42,664 nt of DNA. It comes from a virus. The stretch covers positions 1 to 42,664 of the IMG/VR virus record IMGVR_UViG_3300046535_001655; one strand, given 5' to 3'. Numbering within the stretch: position 1 is the stretch's first letter; the number at the start of each line of letters is the position of its first letter. This document shows positions 23,798-31,832 of this stretch, in pieces. The notes under the pieces are model-generated. The model searched no databases, had not been told where the DNA came from, and saw only the letters and a program-made list of their open reading frames with translations. The translations under genes were made by a program, and so were the position numbers.

Positions 23798-26700
23798 ATG
23801 TCCTGGCTCGACAAGCTCAAGAACGCCCTCAAGGTCCGCGAGTCTGGCTCGGACCTTACCCCGCGCCAGGTGCTCAACTTCACCGGCTCGGGCGTCTCTG
23901 TCGCTGACGATCCCGTCGCCCTTCAGAGCACGGTGACCATCACGGCCGGTTCGGGTGTGCCGAACACGCAGGTGACGGTAAAGGCCGCGGCCACGACGAA
24001 CATCGCAAAGACGGGCACGCAGACGATCGACGGCGTCGCGCTCGGCGCAGGTGACACGGTGCTGCTCACCGGTCAGACAGCGAAGAGCGAGAACGGTCCG
24101 TGGACGGTCGCGTCGGGCAGCTGGGCGCGAACCGCCGATGTACTCGTCTCCGGCCTCTTGATCTTCGTGCAGTTCGGGGCGGCGGGCGCGAAGACGCTCT
24201 ATCAGCTCGTCACGGGCGGCGCCATCGTGCCCGATTCCACGCCGCTGCAGTTCGAGCGACCGCACGAGATCAACGTGCGGTACCTCGGCGTGCGCGCGGA
24301 TGGCACCGATCAGGCCACCGCCTTCAACGCGGCAGCGGCCATCGCGGCGGCCGCCAAGGTCAAGCTGATCCTGCCGAGCGGAACCCACGTGCTCGGGGCG
24401 AAGTACTCGCACCCCAATGGCCTCAACCTCGAGGGCGTCGGCCCCGATTCGATCCTTTCGTTCACCGACCACACCGCGCACGGCGTCGAGCTCGACAACC
24501 TCACCGGGGGGTCGATCCGTAAGCTCAAGATCGCCGGTACAAGCAAGCGCGCGATCGCGCTCATGGGCTCGAGCAACGTGACGATCGAGAGCGTCGAGGC
24601 GACGGGCGGCGTCGGGACGACCAGCGTCGACACGCACTCGGCCGGGATTTGGATCCAAGGCTCGCTCGATTTCAAACTGCTCGACGTCTACTGCCACGAC
24701 AACGGCACGGCCGTTAGCCCGAGCGGCGGCCCGAGCGGCGCCGAGATCCTCCTCGAGGTCGGCACCGTGTTCGGCTCGGGCGCCACGGGGACCGGCTCGC
24801 AGACTATCGACGGCACCCGGACGCGCATCGCCCAGACGTTCACCCTGGCGTCGCCGGGCTACGTCTCCCAATGGTCCGCGCGGCTCGCGACGAATTCGGT
24901 GCTGGCGTGCACCGTGCGCATCGAGACGGACTCGGCCGGGTCGCCGAGCGGCGTCCTCGCGAATGCCAACCTCGCCACGTCGCACACCTTCACGGGCACC
25001 GGCGTAGAAGGCTCGTTCTTCACCGGGATCACGAAGCTCGCCGCTGGGACCTATTGGCTCGTGTTCAGCCGCACGAGCGGCTCCGGTACCTTCGACGGCG
25101 CCGCGTCGGGCACGGCGGATCAGGTCAAGAGTTACAATGGCGCGTGGGGACTCGAAGCCGACGACAACATCACGAGCACGGTAGGTTCGCCCAACCGTGG
25201 CGAGATCCGCGGGGCCAAGCTCCGATGCGTCACGTCTGATTTCGCCTTCTTAGGTTTCGATTGCCAGGGCGTACAGATCCACGGATTCGACATCGACCAA
25301 GGCAACATCCTCGGCGGCGGTGCCGACGTCGACTCGAGCGGCTATGGGATCGCGATGTACGACACCGATCTTCACGTCACGCAGAACGTGATCGGGCCTG
25401 GCATCGTGCGCAATTGCGCGGGCAGTGGCATCTATTACAACGGCCTCGGATCGACGACCGCGACCTTTTCGCCATCGCCTCAGGCCGTGATCACCGGATG
25501 TGTGGTCGTCAATGCTGCGCAACAAGAGTCCGACGGTCTCTTGCAGGTCGCGGGCATCGCGACAAACGCGCCCGGTTGCGTGATCTCGGACTTCGTGATC
25601 GACACGTGCGGGGCGCAGGGCGCGGGCGTGTCGTGGCAGGGCCGCGGGACGGTCATTTCCGGCGGCACGATCCGCAATGTACTGGGTCGCGCAGCGCTCC
25701 TCGCCCGCGTCGGCACGAGCGATCAGAATTGCGACGGCTCGGTCATCTCGGGCGTCGCCGTCGAGAATTGCATCGCCGGCCTCGATACCTACCCGAGCAC
25801 GCTGAACAATCTCGTTTGCACCGGCTTGCGTGTCGACTGTGAATCGGTCGCGGGAAGCTTCGGCATCCGTCTACAGAGCGCCACGAATTGCACGATCTCG
25901 GGCTTCGCGATCGAGAACTGCGGCGCGCAGGGCATCGTGATTGCGGCGGGCAGCGACAACATCGTCGGCCCCGGTGTCGTGCACGATTGCTCGAAGGACA
26001 CGGACAACACCGCCCAGGGCGTCGTGGTCGCCTCGACTCACACGCTCGTCATGGGCGTGCGCTCCTACGGGACGCGGCAGATCTACGGCATCCAATCGAC
26101 GGGGGCCGATTGCCAAGTGGTCGCCTGCGACGCGAAGGGGAACCACGGCGGCACGCGCGCCACGGCGATCATCATCTCCGGCTCGCGGTCGCACGCCGTC
26201 GGGTGTGTCGTCGACGAAACGGGCGTCTTCGCGAACCAACCCGGCAACCTGAACGCGGACGACCTCGCCCTCTACGACTCGACAGGGACGCAGCTATGGG
26301 GGCACCTGAGCTACACGGATCGGGCCCTCGAGATTGACTCGGCGATCTCGGGCGGCACCTTGTCCCTCATTGCGACTGGCACCGGGCAGCTGATCACGCT
26401 CACGGCCACCCTCGACGTGAAGCTTTTGAGCGCGTCGGGCGCGCTCGTGTTCGAGGCCGACGGTGGGTCTCATCAGAGCGTTTTCCGGAGCGCTTCGGGC
26501 TCGGGCGGCAATGCGATCATCGTGACGCACCCGCACGCGGGGGATTGCTCGCTAGACACGGACGCGGCCACGACGAAGATGACGATCGCGCACCATGGCG
26601 CGGAAAAGCTCGCGGCTACGGCGAGTCTGACCAGGCTCGTCAACGCCACCAAGAATCAGATCGAATCGGCGACCAACGCCTTCGCATTCCCCGCTTTCTC

Positions 26701-27007
26701 GGGTCTCGACGCCCTGACGATCACGCTCGACGGTTCGAACAACATCATCATCGCTACCGGCGCGAGCTACACCGGCGCTTTCATGAAGTTGTCCGGCCTG
26801 CCATCGACGGCAGGCGTGGTCATCGCCGACACCGCCGACAAACTGGGGTTCTTCGGCCACACCCCTGCATCCAAGTCGGCCGCGTACAGCGTTGCCAACC
26901 CGACGACGGACCGGGCGCTTGACGTCACGGGCGACAATTTGGCGCAAGGTCTCGCGGTCCTCGGCACCCTGATTGCTGACCTGCAGGCGTTGGGGCTGAT
27001 CGGATGA
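23798..27007 (+). CDS. Large tail fibre/tailspike with beta-helix, 1069 aa
   Basis: This is the likely receptor-binding protein. Residues about 48-145 hold the 'GTQTIDGVALGAGDTVLL ... SENGPW' domain common in phage fibres. Residues about 150-850 contain repeated short beta rungs with Gly/Asn/Ile/Val, for example 'NCTISGFAIENCGAQGIVI' and 'GSVISGVAVENCIAG'. This is the pattern of a right-handed parallel beta-helix as in pectate lyases and tailspikes. A C-terminal domain with 'STAGVVIADTADKLGFFG' follows. Polysaccharide binding or cleavage is possible, but no catalytic residues can be assigned. Confidence 0.72.
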   Translation: MSWLDKLKNALKVRESGSDLTPRQVLNFTGSGVSVADDPVALQSTVTITAGSGVPNTQVTVKAAATTNIAKTGTQTIDGVALGAGDTVLLTGQTAKSENGPWTVASGSWARTADVLVSGLLIFVQFGAAGAKTLYQLVTGGAIVPDSTPLQFERPHEINVRYLGVRADGTDQATAFNAAAAIAAAAKVKLILPSGTHVLGAKYSHPNGLNLEGVGPDSILSFTDHTAHGVELDNLTGGSIRKLKIAGTSKRAIALMGSSNVTIESVEATGGVGTTSVDTHSAGIWIQGSLDFKLLDVYCHDNGTAVSPSGGPSGAEILLEVGTVFGSGATGTGSQTIDGTRTRIAQTFTLASPGYVSQWSARLATNSVLACTVRIETDSAGSPSGVLANANLATSHTFTGTGVEGSFFTGITKLAAGTYWLVFSRTSGSGTFDGAASGTADQVKSYNGAWGLEADDNITSTVGSPNRGEIRGAKLRCVTSDFAFLGFDCQGVQIHGFDIDQGNILGGGADVDSSGYGIAMYDTDLHVTQNVIGPGIVRNCAGSGIYYNGLGSTTATFSPSPQAVITGCVVVNAAQQESDGLLQVAGIATNAPGCVISDFVIDTCGAQGAGVSWQGRGTVISGGTIRNVLGRAALLARVGTSDQNCDGSVISGVAVENCIAGLDTYPSTLNNLVCTGLRVDCESVAGSFGIRLQSATNCTISGFAIENCGAQGIVIAAGSDNIVGPGVVHDCSKDTDNTAQGVVVASTHTLVMGVRSYGTRQIYGIQSTGADCQVVACDAKGNHGGTRATAIIISGSRSHAVGCVVDETGVFANQPGNLNADDLALYDSTGTQLWGHLSYTDRALEIDSAISGGTLSLIATGTGQLITLTATLDVKLLSASGALVFEADGGSHQSVFRSASGSGGNAIIVTHPHAGDCSLDTDAATTKMTIAHHGAEKLAATASLTRLVNATKNQIESATNAFAFPAFSGLDALTITLDGSNNIIIATGASYTGAFMKLSGLPSTAGVVIADTADKLGFFGHTPASKSAAYSVANPTTDRALDVTGDNLAQGLAVLGTLIADLQALGLIG

Positions 27008-27591
27008 GGACCGGACTCGGACTCGGACTCGGGCGCATCGACGACGCGCACCCCCCGGAAGCGGCGAACCTCGTCGCGTCGTCGGGCGACTTCTCGTCTG
27101 CCTCTTGGACGACGTCGCTCATGACGGTGGCCGCGGCCGCAGCGGCGAACCCGGTCAACGGCGTCGTCGATGCGTGGTCCTTCGTCGAGGACAGTTCGGC
27201 GGCGTCGGTGCATCAGATGTTTCAGACGCTCGCCGGCGCGTCGCTCCTCGGTGTCATCTACACGTGGTCGCTCTTCGTGAAACCGGCGGGCCGCAACTTC
27301 GTGGCGCTCGGCGCGAGCGGCGGTGCGCAGGCCGCCTGGTTCGACGTGTCGGGCGGCTCGGTGGGCACGCAATCGGGGGGCACGGGCCAGATCGTGAACG
27401 CCGGCGGCGGATGGTTCCGGTGCGGCCTCACCGTCACGGGGACGGGCGGCGCGCCGAATGTGGTCATCGTCTACGGCGCGAACGCAAACGGGTCGGTCAC
27501 CTTCAACGGCGCGGGGACCGCTGCCGTGCGCATCTACGGGCCCCAAGTCGATCTCGGGTCGATTATGCGGCCCCCGAGGCCGTCGCAATGA
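27004..27591 (+). CDS. Carbohydrate-binding-like fibre accessory protein, 195 aa
   Basis: After an N-terminal GLGLGLG stretch, encoded by three tandem GGACTC units (27013-27030), comes a jelly-roll-like domain. It has 'NLVASSGDFSSASWTTS', 'YTWSLFVKPAGRNFVALG' and 'GGGWFRCGLTVTGTG', the arrangement of carbohydrate-binding-like domains in phage fibre and head-spike proteins. It overlaps the large fibre gene by four bases and is likely a fibre tip or fibre-bound protein. Exact binding is unknown. Confidence 0.65.
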   Translation: MRTGLGLGLGRIDDAHPPEAANLVASSGDFSSASWTTSLMTVAAAAAANPVNGVVDAWSFVEDSSAASVHQMFQTLAGASLLGVIYTWSLFVKPAGRNFVALGASGGAQAAWFDVSGGSVGTQSGGTGQIVNAGGGWFRCGLTVTGTGGAPNVVIVYGANANGSVTFNGAGTAAVRIYGPQVDLGSIMRPPRPSQ

Positions 27592-28046
27592 ACGAGATCG
27601 GTCCCATTCTCGGCCTCGTCGGCGCGGTCCTCTCCCTGTTCGGCCTCGGGTGGATGGCGCTCGTTCGCTACGCGGTCACGACCACGCTCGACGGTATCAA
27701 GGCGAAGCAGACCGAGCTCGAAGCGAAGGAGACCAAGTGCGAGGGGCAACTCGAGCGCATGGGGGAGCGCCTCCGGCTCGACGAGCTCGAAACACGCGAT
27801 ATCAAGGGCCGGCTGCCGACGGCCGAGGTGCGTCACGACAACCTGGCGCGCGACGTCGAGCAACTCCAGGCAACGCAGGTGCCGCGCCACGAGTTCGAAC
27901 GGCAGATGAACCACGTCTTCACGCGCCTCGACGAGATCTTGCGCCGGCTCGAGCGCGCCACGCCATCGCCCGGAGCATACGGGCAGCGGGGTTCCGGTGA
28001 GAGCGGCCCTTTCGTCCAGCCGGCGCCCGGGAAGACGCCGCGATGA
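27588..28046 (+). CDS. Membrane-anchored coiled-coil protein, i-spanin/DUF2730-like
   Basis: The ATG at 27588 overlaps the previous stop. The 152-aa product has one N-terminal membrane segment (residues 5-28, GPILGLVGAVLSLFGLGWMA), a long charged coiled coil (about 32-125) and a Pro/Gly-rich tail. This is the architecture of an inner-membrane spanin or of DUF2730-like proteins in lysis regions. Its neighbours are a holin-like gene and a protein with a lipobox, so it may be the inner half of a spanin pair. Confidence 0.55.
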   Translation: MNEIGPILGLVGAVLSLFGLGWMALVRYAVTTTLDGIKAKQTELEAKETKCEGQLERMGERLRLDELETRDIKGRLPTAEVRHDNLARDVEQLQATQVPRHEFERQMNHVFTRLDEILRRLERATPSPGAYGQRGSGESGPFVQPAPGKTPR

Positions 28047-28099
28047 CCATCGCCGGCCTCGTTGAGGCCGAATTGCAGCTAAGGAACGCCCGACCATGA
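28043..28099 (+). CDS. Possible 18-aa coupling peptide before the holin
   Basis: This 18-codon frame (MTIAGLVEAELQLRNARP) begins in an ATGA overlap with the spanin-like stop and ends in an ATGA overlap with the holin ATG at 28096. The exact coupling at both ends suggests that it is read, possibly only to pass ribosomes on and set holin dosage. Chance remains possible. Confidence 0.35.
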   Translation: MTIAGLVEAELQLRNARP

Positions 28100-28338
28100 C
28101 TACCCGACCCCTCCTGATGATCCTTCTCGCCGTGACGATTCTCGTCGCGGTCCTCGTCGGCGGAGCGATCGTGCTCAAGCTAACGGACACGCCGCTCGCC
28201 GCCGTCGCCGGACTCGCTTCGGTGCTCGGCGCCGCAGCCGTCGCGGTCGTCGGGCAGGGCCGCGTGTATGCGCCGGCCACCGTCGAGCAGATCAAAAAGG
28301 ATCTCATCGCAGCGACCGCAAAGGATGGTGCCCCGTGA
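28096..28338 (+). CDS. Holin-like protein with two membrane segments, 80 aa
   Basis: The product has hydrophobic helices at residues about 5-28 (LLMILLAVTILVAVLVGGAI) and 33-53 (PLAAVAGLASVLGAAAVAVV), and a polar tail ending in TAKDGAP. The size, two helices and lysis-region context fit a class II holin, which would permeabilise the inner membrane and release or activate the lysins. There is a second candidate at 30503. It is coupled by four-base overlaps on both sides. Confidence 0.6.
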   Translation: MTTRPLLMILLAVTILVAVLVGGAIVLKLTDTPLAAVAGLASVLGAAAVAVVGQGRVYAPATVEQIKKDLIAATAKDGAP

Positions 28339-28910
28339 CCGCTTCCGTGATGCCTCTCGACTCCGACGCGATCGGCCCGTCGCCGCGCTGGAAACAGTAC
28401 ACGACTAACGGCAGCACGGATCTCGATTTCGTGGCCGACGGCGGCGGCCCGTGTCGCGCGATCCAGCTTCTCAGTACGGGCAGCGGCGATCTGAAGCTCA
28501 ATCAGGCGACGCCGGCGGACCCTGCCACGCCTAACGCCCCGATCACCATCACGAACCTGCCGGCCGGCACGCCGCTGAATGTGCAGGCGCGCGGCATGAC
28601 GGGCTCCGGCTCCGTCAATGGCATCGTGATCCTGGTGCTCTGGTGCCTCGCCCTCATGCTCGCCGGCTGCACTGCGACGGAGGGGCGCCTCGTCGCCGCC
28701 GGGCTCGACGTCGCCTGTCAGGGGGGCGTCGTGGTGTTCGGCGATCCCGGCGCGGCGCCGCTCTGCGTAGCCCCCGAGCTCGTCGAGAAGTGGATCGAGG
28801 CGCTCAATCCTCCGACCGCGGTCATGGGCGCGCGCGCACCGATCACGCCCGCCGCGCGATACGCCGCCGCTCTCGCCGTCGGCGCCAAGCCGATTATGGT
28901 GAAGCCGTGA
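28335..28910 (+). CDS. Spike-base-like domain fused to a lipobox segment (o-spanin-like), 191 aa
   Basis: The GTG at 28335 overlaps the holin stop. Residues 1-103 form a small beta-domain (DLDFVADGGGPCRAIQLLST ... ITITNLPAGTPLNVQARGMT) resembling phage/GTA spike-base proteins, which usually end near the 'GIVILVLW' point. Here the frame continues through Cys104 into 'LALMLAGC', a lipobox with Cys112, and a further 79 residues without membrane segments. The second part could be an outer-membrane lipoprotein (o-spanin) made from internal GTG starts at 28626 or 28635. Whether it is one protein or two is unclear. Confidence 0.5.
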   Translation: MTASVMPLDSDAIGPSPRWKQYTTNGSTDLDFVADGGGPCRAIQLLSTGSGDLKLNQATPADPATPNAPITITNLPAGTPLNVQARGMTGSGSVNGIVILVLWCLALMLAGCTATEGRLVAAGLDVACQGGVVVFGDPGAAPLCVAPELVEKWIEALNPPTAVMGARAPITPAARYAAALAVGAKPIMVKP

Positions 28911-29743
28911 CCGCCGCAGCGCCGCTCTCGGCCGCGCCGCAGCCGCTCAAGCCGCTGGTCGCCATCATCAACGCGACCACTGTCCTCGAGGACGCCGCGT
29001 TTCCCGCCTACGTCGCCGCGCAGCAACGGCAGGTGTCGGGCGACTTCGCGCCGCTCTGGGGGAAAGACGCGGAGATCTTCTTTGTCGGGCGCGGCGGAAC
29101 GCCTCCGCCGGGCGCGTGGCATCTCGCATTCCTCGACGATGCCGACCAGGCCGGGGCGCTCGGCTACCACGACACGACGGCCGACGGGCATCCGCTCGGG
29201 AAGGTCTTCGTCAAGACCACGCAGACCTATGGCGGGATCTGGCAGGTCACCGGCTCGCACGAGTGCCTCGAGATGCTCGGTGACCCGGACATCGTCCGAT
29301 GCGTCTTCATCCCGCACCACACCTTCCCGGGCATCCTCTATGCGTACGAGGCGGCCGATGCGGTCGAGGCCGACCAGCTCGGCTACGAGATCGACGGCGT
29401 CACGCTCTCGGACTTCGTCACGCAGGAGTGGTTCGACCCGGGCCACTACGCGACGGCGTACAGCTTCCGTCGCAACGTCTCGGCGCCGCTGCAGCTCGCG
29501 CCGGGCGGCTACATCGGCTTTTACCGTGTCGGTCGCGGCTCGGGCTGGGAGCAGAAGACGGCACAGCTCGAGCATCACTCGCCCTCGCTCGCCTTCGGTG
29601 CCGAGTGGCACGGCGCGCGGGCGGTCGGTCACCAGCTCCCACACCCCGGCTCGAGGCGCGAACGGCGCGCGCGTGGCGGCCCGCAGTGGGCGCGAAGCAC
29701 GGTGTTCGAGTCGGCGGCGGCGCCCGGAGCTTCGGAGCGGTGA
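28907..29743 (+). CDS. Zincin-like protein with SHExxE...DP motif, 278 aa
   Basis: The GTG at 28907 overlaps the upstream stop. The most striking feature is 'VTGSHECLEMLGDPD' (residues 114-128): H118, E119, E122 and D126 are arranged like a metalloprotease active-site helix, but without the usual HExxH second His. Upstream is 'GYHDTTADGHPLGKVFV'. The C-terminal 60 residues are basic and low-complexity. There is no signal peptide. It could be a peptidase acting on the cell wall or on virion proteins. The family is one I have seen as an uncharacterised phage protein. Confidence 0.5.
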   Translation: MTAAAPLSAAPQPLKPLVAIINATTVLEDAAFPAYVAAQQRQVSGDFAPLWGKDAEIFFVGRGGTPPPGAWHLAFLDDADQAGALGYHDTTADGHPLGKVFVKTTQTYGGIWQVTGSHECLEMLGDPDIVRCVFIPHHTFPGILYAYEAADAVEADQLGYEIDGVTLSDFVTQEWFDPGHYATAYSFRRNVSAPLQLAPGGYIGFYRVGRGSGWEQKTAQLEHHSPSLAFGAEWHGARAVGHQLPHPGSRRERRARGGPQWARSTVFESAAAPGASER

Positions 29744-30207
29744 TGCTCGCCTGGCTCGTCGCCCTGATGATCGCCGCTGTCCCGCCGGGCAAGGTCCCCG
29801 CGCGCGAGACGGCGGAGGCCGGCCTCGAGCGGTACCAGGCGATCGCGGCTGACGTCGCCACCGTGACGAGGAGCCCGCGCACGGCGGCGCTCCTCGTGGC
29901 CGTCGCCGTGCACGAGAGCGGCTTGCGCCTCGACGTGGACACCGGCGCGACGCTCGGCGACGCGGGGCGCGCCCGGGGGCTCTGGCAGCTCCAGGGCGTC
30001 CCGGCCGACCTCACCCGCGCCCAGCAGGCCGCGGTCGCTCTCGAGCGGATCCAGAGGTCGCACAAGGCCTGCTCGGCGAACCTCGAGCGCTTCCGACTCG
30101 CCGCGTACGCGTCGGGCTCCTGCTCGAGGGGCTTCCCCGAGTCCGCCGCGATCGTCGATTCGTGGCACCGGCTCTTGGCCGGCCATCCGCCGCCGGTGAC
30201 GCCGTGA
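29743..30207 (+). CDS. Lytic transglycosylase-like lysin with signal sequence, 154 aa
   Basis: The first 20 residues (MLAWLVALMIAAVPPGKVPA) are a short signal or signal-anchor. Then 'LLVAVAVHESGLRLDV' provides the catalytic Glu (about E58) in the ES motif of soluble lytic transglycosylases, and 'RARGLWQLQG' (77-85) matches the second GLxQ motif. It would cleave peptidoglycan glycan strands. With a signal it could reach the periplasm without a holin. The start overlaps the previous stop (TGATG). Confidence 0.68.
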   Translation: MLAWLVALMIAAVPPGKVPARETAEAGLERYQAIAADVATVTRSPRTAALLVAVAVHESGLRLDVDTGATLGDAGRARGLWQLQGVPADLTRAQQAAVALERIQRSHKACSANLERFRLAAYASGSCSRGFPESAAIVDSWHRLLAGHPPPVTP

Positions 30208-30506
30208 GCGACGACACGCCGACCCCGCGCCTAACCGGACGATGGCAAGGCCTCGTGTCCGTCGCGCGCGAGCTCGGCCAGAAGCTTCGCGAGCGGGAAA
30301 TGGAGAAGAGCCGGATCGACACGAAGCTCGACCCGCACGGCGCAAGCCTGGCGCGACAACTTCGAATGGTCTGCGCCTGGTACGAGCAGGCCTTCTCGCG
30401 TTGGGCGACGGTGGACATCCACGTAATCGAAAAGCAGCGACAAATGGATCAGTTCTACGCGCTTCATGCGCTCGTAAAGCACGTGCTCGAGGAGGCTCCC
30501 ACATGA
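30204..30506 (+). CDS. Hypothetical helical protein in lysis region, 100 aa
   Basis: The GTG at 30204 (MSDDTPTPRLTGRWQGLVSV) is selected for its GTGA overlap with the previous stop; a GTG/ATG further upstream in frame would lie in the lysin gene. The product is all-helical and charged, with no membrane segment or known motif. It lies between a lytic transglycosylase and a second holin-like protein. The function is not recognised. Confidence 0.6.
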   Translation: MSDDTPTPRLTGRWQGLVSVARELGQKLREREMEKSRIDTKLDPHGASLARQLRMVCAWYEQAFSRWATVDIHVIEKQRQMDQFYALHALVKHVLEEAPT

Positions 30507-30694
30507 CGATTCTCGGTCTCGTAGTCGTCCTGATCATCGTCGGCTTGTTGCTCTACCTCGTGAGCACGCTCCCGATCGACAACACGATCAAGATCATCAT
30601 CCGGGCGGTCGTGATCGTCGCGGTCGTGCTCTGGCTCATCGAGGCGCTCGGCCTGCTCGGTGGCCTAGGCCTGCACACGAGGATCGGGCGCTGA
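30503..30694 (+). CDS. Small two-helix membrane protein, Thivi_2564-like / holin-like, 63 aa
   Basis: The product has two hydrophobic helices (ILGLVVVLIIVGLLLYLVST and IKIIIRAVVIVAVVLWLIEA) separated by 'LPIDNT'. This 'LPID..IK.II..VV' pattern is seen in a family of small membrane proteins of phages and proteobacteria. Together with the following GH25 lysozyme it may be the second holin. ATGA overlap with the previous gene; the lysozyme GTG follows after one base. Confidence 0.6.
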   Translation: MTILGLVVVLIIVGLLLYLVSTLPIDNTIKIIIRAVVIVAVVLWLIEALGLLGGLGLHTRIGR

Positions 30695-30695
30695 C

Positions 30696-31598
30696 GTGAA
30701 GGCGCTTCCGCCCGAGGCCCGGCCGCTCGAGCAGCACGAGGTCACGTCCGCGATCACCGCGTGGGCGCTCGAATGCCTGCACGACGCGTCGCTCGCGCTC
30801 GGCGACGTCGCGGGCCCGCGCCGCTTCGGAAGCATGACCCTCGTCGCCCACGTCGAGACGCACGACAACCCGACGGCTACGAACCCGCTCGCACACCCGC
30901 ACCGGGGGATCACCGTCTACCAGGTCCCCGACGATGCCGCGGCGCCCACCGACCCGGCGCCGGCGCCGCAGTCCACGGCGCGCGTGCTCGGCCTCGACGT
31001 GTCGGCGTTCCAGCCTTCGATCCACTGGCCCACCGTCGCCGCGGCCGGGCGCGCGTTCGCCATCGTGAAGGCGACCGAAGGGCTGACGGTTACGAATGCA
31101 CACTACATTGAGCAGATCGAGGGCGCGGCTGACGCTGGTCTCCTCGTGGGCGCCTACCACTTCTTTCGGACCACAAGCGACGCCGTCCAGCAGGCGCGCC
31201 GCTTCGCCGCGTTCGCGTCGGGCCTCGACGTGCCGCTCGCCCTCGACGTCGAGAATCAGAAGGCCGACGAGGCGCTCGGCGGCGTCGAGCCGGGCGACTT
31301 CGCCGACCGCGTCCGAACGTGCCTCGACGAGCTCGCCCAGCTCCGCGGGGTGCGGCCGCTGCTCTACATCTCGCCCGGCTTCGCGGCGCGGCTGCCCGAC
31401 CGGCGGTTCTACGACGTCGCCGACCTCTGGGTCGCCCACTACGGCGTCCGGGTGCCGACGCTCCCCGTCGGCTTCGAGCGCTGGACGCTCTGGCAGAGCG
31501 ACGGGCGCGCCGTGGTGCCGGGCGTCGAGGGCACCTGCGATGCGGACTATTTCGCGGGGTCGCTTGACGACCTCAAGAACTACGCGAAGGGAGCCTGA
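30696..31598 (+). CDS. Endolysin, GH25 lysozyme
   Basis: Residues about 95-300 form a GH25 muramidase: 'VLGLDVSAFQPSIHWPTVAA' (D101), 'AFAIVKATEGLT', 'VGAYHFFR', the catalytic DxE in 'LALDVENQ' (D184/E186), 'PLLYISPGFA' and 'WTLWQSDG'. The first 90 residues form a separate N-terminal domain with a His-rich stretch, and a Pro/Ala linker. The enzyme hydrolyses the glycan backbone of peptidoglycan. There is no signal peptide, so it needs a holin. The start is GTG at 30696. Confidence 0.88.
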   Translation: MKALPPEARPLEQHEVTSAITAWALECLHDASLALGDVAGPRRFGSMTLVAHVETHDNPTATNPLAHPHRGITVYQVPDDAAAPTDPAPAPQSTARVLGLDVSAFQPSIHWPTVAAAGRAFAIVKATEGLTVTNAHYIEQIEGAADAGLLVGAYHFFRTTSDAVQQARRFAAFASGLDVPLALDVENQKADEALGGVEPGDFADRVRTCLDELAQLRGVRPLLYISPGFAARLPDRRFYDVADLWVAHYGVRVPTLPVGFERWTLWQSDGRAVVPGVEGTCDADYFAGSLDDLKNYAKGA

Positions 31599-31601
31599 TA
31601 G

Positions 31602-31829
31602 ATGTCGATCCAACTTTCCACGACGGTACGAAATGCGCGCCTCGACCAGATCGAGACGACCGTCGGCACGAGCGCGATCATGAAGCTGCGCACCGGCGCG
31701 CAACCGGCCGATTGCGGGACCGCCGACGCGGGCACGGTGTGCGCGACGCTCAACCTGCCGAGCGATTGGATGGCCGCGGCCTCGCCGGACGTCGCTGGCA
31801 CGTCCGTCAACACCATCGTTCCGACATAG
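31602..31829 (+). CDS. Small virion-like protein, possibly truncated, 75 aa
   Basis: The product starts MSIQLSTTVRNARLDQIETT and continues 'SAIMKLRTGAQPADCGTADA' and 'PSDWMAAASPD'. This is the N-terminal half of a fibre- or virion-associated family in which I expect about 120-130 residues and a beta-rich second half. Here it stops after 'TSVNTIVPT'. It may be a natural short form or a truncated remnant. AGGGAG precedes the ATG by about 10 bases, so it is probably translated. Confidence 0.55.
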   Translation: MSIQLSTTVRNARLDQIETTVGTSAIMKLRTGAQPADCGTADAGTVCATLNLPSDWMAAASPDVAGTSVNTIVPT

Positions 31830-31832
31830 CCC

